Source of the DNA: Dryococelus australis
Taxonomy: Eukaryota; Arthropoda; Insecta; Phasmatodea; Phasmatidae
Direction of reading: 5' to 3'
Assembly (NCBI GenBank): GCA_029891345.1
Contig: CM057003.1
Location: forward strand, 9,986,209-10,050,208
DNA: 64,000 bases
In this document: positions 10,440 to 21,498 of the stretch, piece after piece
How the letters are laid out: every line of letters begins with the position of its first letter
Numbering within the stretch: position 1 is the stretch's first letter
Program-made: the position numbers and the translations under genes
The notes under the pieces: generated by a model
What the model saw: only the letters and a program-made list of their open reading frames with translations
Told to the model about the DNA's origin: nothing
Databases searched by the model: none

Positions 10440-11373
10440 GTTTGTGACCAGCCAACACACAGGCGTGAGGTGCAAGTCTCATTACAGAAATATTTTTCTA
10501 AATGCATGATGAGCTGTGTCATGATTTAAATATGGGTTTCGTGACTACTGGAGTATTAAAACGAGCCCCTTTAAAGCACCCGTTAAAGCGTAATACGTAA
10601 TTTCGATATCTTTAGAAGTAGTTTTTTTTTAGTTCTGCGCCAGGAAACATTTGAAACAGACCAAAGCAATTTTGCACACAGTGGACTACTATAAGATATA
10701 GTAGCCATAGTGGCTTGTATATACGAAAGTTTGTCTTCCGTTTGTTTTAACATACGCTTCATGATCCGGTGATCAATATGCTAAGTACAGAATCATCGAC
10801 TCAAAATGTTTTTTTTCCTAGATAATGATAGCTATTTTGGAGTCTCTGACTTTATTCCGAAATACGTTTCGTGCCATAGTTCAATAATTCTTTACTGTAA
10901 CAGACAGAGGTATGCTCCACCTAACATCATACATGCCAACTACGGAGTTACAGATTTCGTGAGCTCATCTGGAAGTAAATTGGACAGCGCAGGTCTGTGC
11001 ATACTCAAGTATAGCCACATGTGGTAGGGAAGAGAAGGATGAAAGGCTTAATGAGAAGGCGTACTCATGAGCTACTTCTCGAGAGTGCTGCGGTTCCATC
11101 GTCGTAATATTTTGTACACACTGACTAGTTAAATTTTGATAATCTCACGAGACATCTTTCAACCAGATGCTGAGCATTTATGTATACCTTAAGGTGCCTG
11201 AAAGCCCATACATAAAGTTTTGATTTGAACCCTGAAAAGTCTTCTAATTTCATTACAAAAGTAAGATTATTTCACTTTGAAGTGATTAAACTTTGTTATG
11301 AAAGTTCACCTCACTTTGCAAGTATGCGTCGTCCATAATTCACTAGATTCCTTTACAAAGCGTTAAAAAAAAA
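10440..11373. other. AT-rich stretch, no gene seen
   Basis: Contains one short plus-strand frame (10,806-11,027) opened by a T-run and without motifs. Nothing supported. Confidence 0.45.
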
Positions 11374-11656
11374 TTACTTCTTGACTCAGTCGAGGCTATT
11401 GAATCACCTTACGAAATCCCTCCCTCTTATTTACATATAGCCAATGTTACTAAATGATGGTGAATTTCTTTAACTCCTTAAGCACTGCTCACTAAAGGTC
11501 ATAACGGAAACTGCTTTTAGAACTGATCTTTTTTATAATTGAACAACAAATCTTAATGTCTACAAATTTCTAATACAAAAATTATTCCAGCATGCTGTAA
11601 GTAAGAGGGAGGGATTTCGTAAGGTGATTCAATAGCCTCGACTGAGTCAAGAAGTT
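11374..11656. mobile_element. Foldback element with ~62-bp inverted arms
   Basis: The left arm (11,374-11,435) starts ttacttcttgactcagtcga, and the right arm (11,596-11,656) is its reverse complement with only a few differences. A 160-bp AT-rich spacer lies between. Size (283 bp) and form suit a foldback MITE. An RNA from it would form a long hairpin. No second copy occurs in the window and no clear target duplication was found. Confidence 0.9.
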
Positions 11657-12834
11657 ATCAAGGAAAAAAATTGGAAACACAACTAGCAATCACACTTTGG
11701 AATTTGATTAAGTTGTAAACAGGCAAAAAAAATAGTCAATATCTTGACTGGTAAGACTGGTATGTATGTCTGCCTAGGTCAGAGCTAAAATTGGTAGCAA
11801 GTATCTCATCCCTATGTTGTGTTGTAAATCTTTTATTTCGCGATAGTCTTAATACGCGAAAACGTGAAAATCACCCTCTGTATCCGATTCGACTGATAAA
11901 TACTTATAGTTTACTGCGTTTTTATACGGGTTTTCCCATGTCTGTTTTCTTTCTTCTCGCATCCGCATGTTGAATCAGACCACTGGATTCATCGGCTAAA
12001 ACACCATGAAATTCTTCTTCAGTAACGGAGCTTCTGAGAAAGTGAAAATTAATTTGAGAATTAAGGCAGACTAATTTTTTTTCTTTACTTAAATATATTG
12101 AGTTATCCTTGGCGTAAATGTACGCTTTTTTTAAATATTCAACATTTTCACATGCGCTGAAACTTCTTTATAGTGGCTGCACCCAAAAAAATTAGGAGCG
12201 TTCCTTAATTAATTGCTATAATTTTTTACTTTCACATGCCATGTTAAATTATTTTATTATCAACTGGAAATGCTGCTTCCTCTTTATCCACTTTCACCCC
12301 GAAAGTGTTAGTCGGCGACATGTGCGAAATTTCATAGCATGAAATCTCTTTATCGTAATGTGAAGTGATTATTATGAGCGTGTATTCACCCTATTGTAAG
12401 GTTCACTTCCCTTCTTAAAGTTCCTTTGCATTGCATTAGCGAAGAATGGCATGTAAAACGATTTGGTTTGTGCACTTTTCTCTTTACTTGAGGTCTGAAG
12501 ATTAATCATAAAATAATCGTTAAAGCTTTCGAAATTTTAGTTCCTTCTATCATTCTCGTAGCGTGATGCGCTCAATAGTCATAGTTGTTTGTTAGTCATT
12601 CGTCGCCTTAGTGGTCGGGGAACCAAGCACCAATACGACGATTATGAAACACTAGGCAAGATTTTGGGGAAATGTTTGACATTGTAAACTGTCTCTGAGA
12701 TTGCATCTTAAATTAAATTGAACGTTAAATGTATTTGCAGTTGTGGCAGATGCTGCACTGCGCCATTGAACCTACTTCAAAATATTACAGAAAATAACTT
12801 TTTAGCGGTGTTGTACACCCTAAATCGGAATTAG
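11657..12834. other. AT-rich stretch, no gene seen
   Basis: No coding, RNA or repeat signal recognised. Confidence 0.45.
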
Positions 12835-13765
12835 TGAGAATTCAACTGTTTCAATCAGTCAGACGTATCTGACTGATACAACAGTCACTTCAGTGAATTT
12901 AACTGATGAACCAGTGAAAAAAATGACATATTTCCTTCACTAATTGATTCAGTGATATTTCCCACTGATTGGTCGCTCATTTTTCCCACTGTTTTCTCAT
13001 TGGTTTATTTTTTGACTGATGGACCAGTGAAACATCTGAGCAACTTGCTCCGTCTCTAATTATTTTTGACTGATGTATCAGTGTAACTGCGTGTAAAAAT
13101 GGCCATCGAAAAACGTTTAAAAAAGACCGTTAAACAAAGTGTATCAAGTGAAGTAACAACGAATAAACTAATAAAACCAATGCAAAATACTTTCTAAAAT
13201 GTGTTTCGTCTTTCAAAACGCAATTTTACGAGGTAATATGGACACGCAGCCTTTCATTCCGCTTTTACGTCTTTCATTTCTTTTTCATGTAATCGTCACA
13301 GCACTCTGTTTGAAGGTTTAAACTGCATGTAATGTGGTGAAGAGAGTGCACTCATATGTAATATTCGTTTGTAACAATCCAAGCGGTACCAATCAAACCA
13401 AAAACGAAAAACAAGCTTTCTCAGTGAAACTTAAGACATTTATTTCCCTCTGAACACTTTAACTTGGCGTGTTAGCTCAGGTGACAAGACACCGTACTAG
13501 AGTCGACAGGGGTTCCTTGAATCTTTTCTTAACTTTTTTTTTTAGATTACGGTAAATTGCACATTATTAATAGTAAACTGTCGTAAATACGTTTATTTCA
13601 CGTAATTACTTGCCTACATTCAATAAAAGTAATATTTAATTCGCCACTGCAGTCGGCCGTCCCTTATTCAATCAGCGAGATTGTTTCACGTCACTTATTC
13701 AATCAGTGAAATTATTGCACTGAAACAATCAGTTAGAAATATGAGTGAAGAAAATTTTGTGAATT
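12835..13765. mobile_element. Motif-cluster element E1 (ACTGAT/ATCAGT)
   Basis: The left part (12,835-13,085) carries about a dozen copies of ACTGA/TCAGT arranged as short near-palindromes such as gactgatggaccagtgaaa. The right end (13,665-13,750) carries the same motif in a similar palindromic arrangement (caatcagtgaaat, actgaaacaatcagt). Between them, at 13,463-13,513, lies a tRNA-like segment with an A-box-like gttagctcaggtg and a B-box-like ggttccttgaatc, followed by a T-run. This suggests one non-autonomous element with subterminal motif arrays. Borders are approximate and no ORF is present. Confidence 0.5.
13463..13513 (+). repeat. Decayed tRNA-like segment in E1
   Basis: The order D-arm (gttagctcagg), anticodon-region spacing, then ggggttccttgaatc resembles a tRNA with an enlarged T-loop. 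It cannot be a functional tRNA because the acceptor stem does not pair. A T10 stretch begins about 20 bases downstream. Confidence 0.45.
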
Positions 13766-13963
13766 GCCACTTTTTCATTTCAGAAATATTTTATTCTTTA
13801 ACCACCTTTTTTTAAAATAAACATTGCCATGTAAGTAATAAACACAATATGTATATTCCACCACATTTGGTAAATAACGTATAAGGCTTAGATAACATAT
13901 ATTCATTGCTATTATTCTATATGAGAGGGCTCTTTTAAAGTGCTTAATTTACCGTGAACAGCC
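13766..13963 (+). mobile_element. MITE family GT, subfamily A, copy A2 (5' truncated)
   Basis: Body and right terminus (gtgcttaatttaccgtgaacagcc) match subfamily A. The left terminal repeat is missing where element E1 ends. Confidence 0.85.
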
Positions 13964-14028
13964 TAAACGCATCCTGGAACAAAGTTTTGATCGAATTGGA
14001 AAGTCCCCGTTTCATGTTTCTTAATGAT

Positions 14029-14912
14029 ACACTGTAAAAACAATTGTAATTTTATTGACAAATTCTTTGTAACTTTACAGATGCTTGTAAGAGTACAAAT
14101 GTTTATTTTGCAAAACTACAACGGCTGTGTTTGTAATATACCTCAAGAAATGTCTGTACTATACTGACCCGCTCCCGGGAGCTTCAGTGAAATGGCCGAC
14201 ACTGAACAACGTAAAACAGTATTTAGTAGCTGTTTCTGCAAAAATAAATATATTGCAAGTTTGAATAACGTGAAACACTTAAACAATTCCAATAATAATA
14301 AAATAATAATTTCAATAAAACCTGACCGTATTATTCATGAACTGTTAATGTATCCTCGCTTCACAGAATTCTTAAATAGGCTCTCAAAACCACGCAGATA
14401 AGCGCTGCCCAAATCTCTTAACTCAACCACAGAACTCTTAATGAAATAAATGCACCTATTCTTCTTAATCATATAACGTCAATACTATTTTCCAGGTACC
14501 TGCAGCAACATCCACAGCAAAAATATGTTCGAAGCTCATAAGTGAATGTTGTCTAGCGGTTAAGGGTGCCGGTTAAGGGTGCCGGTTAATAGTACAAGGG
14601 GTGTGTGTTCCAGTGCTGCGAAAGCGTAAAAATTTTTTCGTTAATTATATTTTGAAATATTTTTTCAAGTTATTCCCCTGTTATAAATTGATCACTTTGC
14701 CTAGAAGAAAAAAAATATATTTCTACGTACACCTCTCAATAATGTCAGTTGTAATACAAGGCTATCATTTGTAATGTCTATTACAAATGAATGTTTTGCA
14801 GATTTTACAAGAAAAACCTTTGTAGTTTTACAAATGATTTTATTGGCAACTGGTTTCCAAGGATTCATCTTGTAAAAAAAATCACAAAAAAACTTTTTTT
14901 CAAGTGTAGTGA
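14029..14912. mobile_element. Motif-cluster element E2 (TTGTAA/TTACAA)
   Basis: It starts cactgtaaaaacaattgtaa and ends caagtgtagtg. Dense TTGTAA, TTACAA and GTACAA motifs occupy both ends (14,040-14,155 and 14,745-14,885) and are sparse in the middle. The centre has a tRNA-like segment (about 14,547-14,605: tagcggttaaggg, then gtgtgttccagtgc) with a short internal duplication of ggttaagggtgcc. This is the same architecture as E1 and E4 with a different motif. A short frame at 14,192-14,401 within it is not convincing. Confidence 0.45.
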
Positions 14913-15470
14913 TCTGGTTGTCTGGTCGTTGTGTGGATGGTGTGCCTTTCCTCAGGAGCCTGCGCAGGCCGACGCAGGTTTTCAAACTCCTTCAGAATTC
15001 AGTTCCGCGCCTCTTCGCGCCTACTACTCCGATCGCAGGTAAATTTCCCCAGACGCGGAGTACCTCCAATCCCCTCTCCAAAACACTGCCTTTACCCCTT
15101 CATCCCTTTCCATTCCCTTCGGCCCGGCCCAACCAGGACGACCAGTTGCTCTTATGCAAAGTGGAAATTGAAACATCATCATGGAAACCTACCGGGCGCA
15201 ATGCGCTGCCTTCCGAACTAACACCTCCGCCTCTCTCTCTAACCGCCACATCCAGGGGAAATGGGACGAGAAAAGGTTCTCGCATCTCGCGCCATCCCTC
15301 CTCTTTCTTTTATCCGCGCATTTTCTGTATCTCCCGCCAATTCCCCCGTGCCGCGCTTGACTGACTGGCTTTGGAAGCTTGCAAGCTGAACGGGAAAGAC
15401 GTCCGGCGATAAAACATGAGCCCACGGCTCGCGGTCGTTTCGCGGATTGCCAGGATTTTTAGAGGGCATT
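14913..15470. other. GC-rich island, possible regulatory or transposon block
   Basis: This is a sharp change to GC-rich, CpG-containing sequence (gcgcgcctac, ccggcgataaaac, gctcgcggtcgtttcgcgg), with overlapping short frames on both strands and none with recognisable protein features. It could be a promoter-like island, an unrecognised exon cluster or the GC-rich part of a retroelement. The open frame at 14,909-15,364 (151 codons) is proline- and serine-rich, and it competes with frames on the opposite strand. Confidence 0.35.
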
Positions 15471-18400
15471 TAAAAGTAAAATTATTTATGATAGCATCGG
15501 GACGTATGTAATGGTAATTCTGAAATGCATTTAAAAAATATACATTTTAAATACCCGTAGTAAAAAACGCTATTTTTTTTTTTTTTGCTGGTACACACAA
15601 TTTGTTGCGGTGAAGAAAAAATATTATTTAAATATGAACCGCTGCAAAGTATGTCTCCCACGAACATAAATTTTGTTTGATAAATACAGCGCTCACTGTG
15701 ATAACCTTGCAGTGTTGTTACAATCGTTTATCAGACGTCTCTGTGGTGATTGCAGCTACACCGTAAATAAATTTTGTGCTCTGCCAAACAACCGCGATTA
15801 GTAGATACGAGAGAAATAATACATTTTTCCAAATTATACTCACTAAATAGTAAATAGGACCGCTCACAACCTCTAACCTACACCCCATTCATGACTAGCC
15901 TACCGTCCTCCACAACAAAATCAATTTGACGTATTGTGTTCGGAGGAATTTCGATAGGCATGTTATGTCAGGTAGTAATATGGGCCAGAGTATAATATCA
16001 CCTCTTAGGGAGAATTGAGGTTTGTGATTTGGAGACTCACTGTAATTCAGAGTGACGAACGTGTGCAGAAGGGTTGTGCATTTGGTCTGTTGCAGTTTCA
16101 TAACTGCGAAATGTATTGGTTTATGAATGTTTCCGTCGGGACAATAGTTACGCACTGTAAACTACAAATAAGGAAGAAAACTTGTAATATTGCCCCAGTA
16201 CGACCTCTTGTAAGAGGTAATATTCCTTGTAAGAGGTAATATTTCTTTGTTGTGAACAGCAACAGCTCAAAGAAGGTTTGGTTCTTGCCTATAAAGGAAG
16301 TTAATATTGCCATACAACAGAAACGCAAAAAGAAAACATTTATTAACAACAAATGCATATTTCCGCAACCTTCTCTTTAAATTTAAGCAATATTTTATTA
16401 CTGTAAACAGTCTCAATGAAATGGTTCTCTTAGCCGTACAGAAAAGTTTATAAATAATTTTTTTCGTGTGTGAACTGAACTAACTTAAAATTATGTTCCA
16501 GGCCATACTATAATTGATTTAGCACAAAAAGTAGCATAGGGACAGAAAGTAGACCACGTGTGTTAGCATGACATTCATCACAATCACTCATATCACACGG
16601 ATATAATAATAGCACAGGCGAGGCGCACATAAAGTTGTGATACATTCCATTATCCCTGTACGGGTGCGCTTTGTGCACATTCACGGCCAATCAGATCGTG
16701 GATGCTACCGAGGTCACGTGAGATGAAAATGGTTCGAAAAGTAAGGAATACGACGAGTGCTACGAAAAATTGGCGGCATAATCACAACGATTTGTTTTTA
16801 TTGAATGCTGCCGGTGATTGTGGCGTGACAAAGAAAATTCGACGTTTCGTACAATTAATAACCGAACAGTATAGTGTTTTCCAATGCTACCAGCGCGCGT
16901 ACGCAAATTGTGTCTGAGATCACATCCTGCAAATTTCGAAATAACTTTTGGATCTTCTGTGCGTGTGGAGCATTAATTGTAGCTCTAAGAGTCTGTGCTC
17001 TGTGTGTATGAATTAGTGCGTGTGTTGTGTCCGTGCGTGTGTTGTGTCCGTGCGTGTGGTGCACCTATTGTAGCCTGGTTTTTATAAACGACGTACACAG
17101 TCAAGCCTTAGGCGATATTTGAACGCGGGATCTAGTGGTTTAAAAACGCCTTAGTCCCCTCGAGTTAACGGAAATATTTAATTACAGCCGGGCAATAAAA
17201 TAAATCTGACGATCAATAACCGACTGGTCAAAAAATTTCAGAAAAGTAAGGTTCATGCGCGTTGTGATGTAAGATTTTTCCGTTATAGTTGCCGACTTAA
17301 AAAAAAATGCCCATAAAAAATATTAGAATTAAATGCTGAGCTATCATTTTATTTATTTCATATGAAGAAAACATGCTGTTGTATCTACTGCTAGTTTATA
17401 TGTGCATTGCTGTGTTTATTGTTATTGAATCATCATTCTTAAACAAATTCGAACGGTAAAGGTCGCTTTAAAGGCAGTACATTGTTATCCAGGCGATTTC
17501 ATTCGGTACACGATCTCCATTTAAGAGACATAACTTCAGCTATAACATTTACGCGGAATATGGTAAATTGCGAAAAGTTTAGGTAGTACAAATAAGTATA
17601 CCGAGATTAGAGCACGTATGTATCGCTTATGTCTTTGATAATATAATTTTTAATAATTTTTTTAGTTAATTCTCAATTATATGACCACGAACCGTTACTC
17701 TCAAAGTTTTATGACAATGAGCAAAGGACATTAGGATCTCGTGAATAAGATTTATTAAGTCACCTGAGCATTACAGTATTTCAACAGGAAAACATTCATG
17801 AGGTTTTATTAAGGGATCAGTATAGTTGTCACATACATAATTGTTGTACATTGAGCCGTCTGCAGCTGTTTCAGGATGGGGACTATTTCGCACCGCCAAC
17901 GTTCAATTTCGCAGACGCCTGGCCTATAAATTTTGAGTTATAAGGATTAATAATTGCGGTGGGTGGGGATTTTCGATAGTGACTACGACAAAACTTCGTT
18001 TTGAATCGCGTATCTCGGACATTCAGAGCATCCCCACGTGGCGGTATAAGCACCGCGTCGGTCATCAATAGACGGTCTCACAAGATATTGACCTTTATTA
18101 TATATCGGTAACTTAATCAGCTTACAACCTTATTAGCCTTATTTTTCCAGGCCCATTGTAACTCCAGCAATGTTGCGAAATATCTTTGTTGGCCGGAACA
18201 TGGATAACCAGAAACCCCCATAAGTAAAATATGCCCTTGTGTTTCCGTTCCGTTTTGCGTTTCGAGGTCGAACTGCTGAGGTCAGTGGTCGTTGTATTGA
18301 TGTGTGTATTTTACTGGTTCAAAATCACCGCTGCCTGCGTAAGTTTCCGTTAAGTCAGATCGACGTATGGAACTTAACATGTTAGGAAGACTTTGCTCTG

Positions 18401-18779
18401 GTGATGAAGTAATTACATCGAGTACTGCTATGATTAATTTGATACATGCTCCTGTAAGTCTGCACGTTAATAAATCAAATTTGAACTTGGTTGTCAACCC
18501 AGAGTGATTCACTGGTTAACAGGCATGTGCATAGAAATGAAACAGATTGTGTTAAGTGCATAAATAAGTTTTCATATTACCAAAATACGTTCAATAGTTA
18601 TAGTTTAAGGGCTAACGTAAAATCAAGCTTTACCCTCCTCCTGTCTTCAATAGGCAAAACAATTTAAAATTAGGTTTTTTGATGAGGGGAAAAACACATT
18701 CGAGTTTTAACACTGGAAAGATTTCTTTTTGGTATATTAAAATTAGTTATTTTAGCTTCCATCGCAGTGAAGTGAGATG
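15471..18779. other. Long AT-rich stretch, only micro-duplications
   Basis: Two small tandem duplications are visible: a 20-bp unit cttgtaagaggtaatatt at 16,206-16,245 and a 20-bp gtgcgtgtgttgtgtcc unit at about 17,018-17,060. An acceptor-like tttttccag at 18,150 leads into 23 open codons and a stop. No gene is supported. Confidence 0.45.
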
Positions 18780-18985
18780 AAGACGGAGCAGTAATTGAAT
18801 TAAATGGGAGGGGAAGTGTGAAACTACAACAAAATCCACTGGCTGGCAGCAACATCCGTCAAGTATCCCACATGAAAAAATTGGGTAGGACTCCAGGCGG
18901 GAATTGAACCCGTGGCACCCCCATGGAGACAATACGGCTATCAGAGTGAAGAACACGATCCCGTGAGTGGTAGACAGTTCTGAAA
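18780..18985 (-). mobile_element. tRNA-like SINE, second family (U)
   Basis: The minus strand contains cgggttcaattcccgcctgg, a perfect T-arm with a GGTTCAATTCC B box. Upstream is a diverged head; downstream is a body (gtgggatacttgacggatg, ccagtggattttgttgtag). No second copy is in the window, so the SINE call rests on the B box and layout. Confidence 0.5.
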
Positions 18986-19966
18986 TAAAAAATCTATTCG
19001 AGAAACGGGTAAAAGCCAATACCCAATACACGTGTAACATTAACACCGTAATTGACCCGATCATTTTATACATACGTCGGCCAGCTGAAACTGTGAAATT
19101 ATAAACAAAAAAAAATAAACGTTTAGAAATGAACACATTCTTACAATTATAAGCATTAAAAAACTGAAAGCAAAAGAAATAATTTAATTACTAACCAAAA
19201 ATGTTCCTAGCACTGCTTATTCAACGTTGAGAAATGGTACTTTTCTTCTGTCATTACCAACTTTACAGAAAGTCAGGCCGTCAGTGTGCCCTTTAAAATA
19301 TGTGCAGGTAGGAGCAGTGACATTTTTCAGATGTTGGGATCGAAAGTGATCAATTATCGGTGAACAGTCTGTAACGAAATGATCAGAAGAAAACTTAAAG
19401 TCAAACGCTAAAGTTTCCAATTGTGTAACGACCCTAACTGTTCACGGACCACAGCTATGATTGAAACTTGGGGGATGGGTTGGCAAGCGTGGGAGGGAGG
19501 TTATGTTGCAGCAGCTATGCTGGGAATCCCAGCTATCTGAACTTCACCCCCTTCCCAAACTCTTTTTGCCCGTAAATCACGTCGAGATGTGCGCATAACT
19601 CTGCGTGCCATCGATTTCCTCCCGGATTCAACTAGCGAACGAACGCGTGGGGAAACAAAAAATAAAGCCCTGGTTGCCTCAGACTCGTCACAATTAAAGT
19701 CTTATTTATAAAAGCGCCTACCATTAACAGTCAACAGACATTCTCGGTCCTTGCCTCAAAGTAATACAACACCTGGTCACAAAGGAACTGACAAACCCAT
19801 TAAAGTAAAAAAGTTTAATGTTTTGCAGTTATAAATTTCTGTCAGGAATACACATTCATTGAGTCGATATTGCATTGTCTATTAACGTCACTGCGCTCTA
19901 CCAACAAGAAATGTAAATTTATTAATGTGACGTAACGGTATAAATAACCAATTGTACCAGTAATTG
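18986..19966. other. Moderately AT-rich stretch, no gene seen
   Basis: The block at 19,440-19,640 is less AT-rich and includes a short palindrome, agctatgctgggaatcccagctat. Minus-strand frames here (18,747-19,136; 19,217-19,420) show no motif. Confidence 0.4.
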
Positions 19967-20480
19967 CATTATCTACCAAAAAGTAATTGGGCACCTGTCC
20001 ACAATGTTTGCTCGGTGGTTGTCACCCCGTTAGAATCTCGTAGGGCCACCTCTTACGGCTATAACAGCAGCCACCCTGTCTGGCATGCTCTCTACGAGTG
20101 TTTGCAGGACATCCACGGAGATTCGTCGCCATTCCTCTTGCAACCATTCCATGAGTTGAGCAATGGATTTTGGCCGCGAATGACGAGCCTTCACCCGGCG
20201 ATCCAATTCGTCCCAAAGATGTTCTATAGGGTGAGGTCGGGGCTTTGGGCGGGCCAGTCCAATCGGCGAACATTGTTGTCGGCGTACCACTGCAAAGTAG
20301 CCCTTGAAACATGGCACCTGGCATTATCGTCCTGGAAGTAACACGGGTCCATTCTGTAACAACGCCACAATGTTGGGGGCATCACCAGCGGTCCAACGCT
20401 GAAGGCCGTGAAACACAAGTCAACTGACGTACTGAATTACCTATCTTCACGAGTGCCCAATTACTTTTTGGTAGATAGTG
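19967..20480 (-). mobile_element. Internally deleted Tc1-like transposon
   Basis: The 28-bp terminal inverted repeats (cattatctaccaaaaagtaa at the left and its complement with one mismatch at the right) bound a 514-bp element. A TA follows the right end; the left TA has changed to TG. Inside, only the C-terminal part of a Tc1-type DDE transposase remains. Tc1 elements are normally about 1.3-1.6 kb, so the 5' two thirds of the gene is missing. It is non-autonomous but carries both ends. Confidence 0.93.
20030..20418 (-). pseudogene. Tc1-type transposase C-terminus, frameshifted
   Basis: Two overlapping frames carry the protein. The first (from 20,418) has YFQDDNARCHVSRA and DWPAQSPDL, giving the second catalytic Asp. 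The second frame continues with PIEHLWDELDRRVKAR and LQEEWRRIS to the end at 20,030, giving the catalytic Glu. The spacing between these two acidic residues fits DD34E, as in Tc1. The N-terminal paired-type DNA-binding domain and the first Asp are deleted and one frameshift separates the two parts. The protein would have cut and joined transposon ends in the nucleus. Confidence 0.92.
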
Positions 20481-21498
20481 TATGTCAAGCCGTGCTACAT
20501 GCGTCATGTAAAACTGGTTAATGCTGGGAAAAAATATACACTGATAACAATTCCGCTGCAGGCGATACTTAAATATTCGCGTTTACATTATATAAACAAT
20601 TACCGCTACTTGGAGAAATGTGACGTTTCCACCAATTTGCTTAGGAAGTGAGAAGAAAGTTTAGCGAGTGTGCTTCTGGCAGGTGTAAATCAAAAGTTAG
20701 GTGAAAAGAGAACAACGAGAATAAAATAATTCCCATTCACCCGTTTTATCTTGGTTAGACTGATGGATGTGCCAAGAAGAAACAAAGAATAATAAAGAGG
20801 ATAAACGAGAAAATTAATGTACCGATATAATTACATTTCAGAAACTAAAATTTAACTAGAGAGGGGGAGAAAGAGAGAGAAATATGCAGTTTCGTTAAAA
20901 CACTAATTTTGTAATTACTAGTCTGCAGAATTTCAAAATTCTGAAAAAAAATCTCGAAATTGCTCCGACGAAACGAAAATGTTGAATCTCATGTAAGATG
21001 CTGCTGCGAAATGCCAATCTCAAAGAGCGGAGATAAAATAAACCAAAACATCATTAATAGTAAAATTGCTGGCCCGAAAATAATTAGTTAATTAAAATTA
21101 TGCAACAGATCAGTATAAAATAAGTATTTAATATATATTGTAACTTAAATTTTATGTTCCCTCAGCATCAATAAGCTAAGGAAGTAAGGGTCCCCTAATA
21201 TTAAGTTTATTACACTGAAGGCAATAATGCAGTCATCTGACAGATCGTCAGTATTGTGATGACAATGACGCAAAATTATTTTAAGCAAAACCACACAAAA
21301 TGTATGTCATTAACCCTTGCCCGTAAGTGCGATCAAGAATGAAGAAACAAAAATTACTTGACTAAGTGCGTGGCAAATAATTATATACACTGATAAAAAC
21401 GTACGAACTCATAAACAGGCAGGTTAATTCCTGTATCACTATGTGAGGCTAATATATAACTACAAGAGTTAAAATAAACTGGCAGTATTTATATCCAG
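20481..21498. other. AT-rich stretch, no gene seen
   Basis: No feature recognised; contains a short GA-rich patch at about 20,862-20,881. Confidence 0.45.

Noticed and set aside
14909-15364. 151-codon frame in the GC-rich island as a gene
   Set aside because: Low-complexity Pro/Ser/Arg composition, equally long frames on the other strand, no splice pair and no motif.
18151-18222. Terminal exon after tttttccag with 23 codons and a stop
   Set aside because: Only the acceptor is good. The open stretch is short, a second phase is open almost as long, and no polyadenylation signal follows closely.
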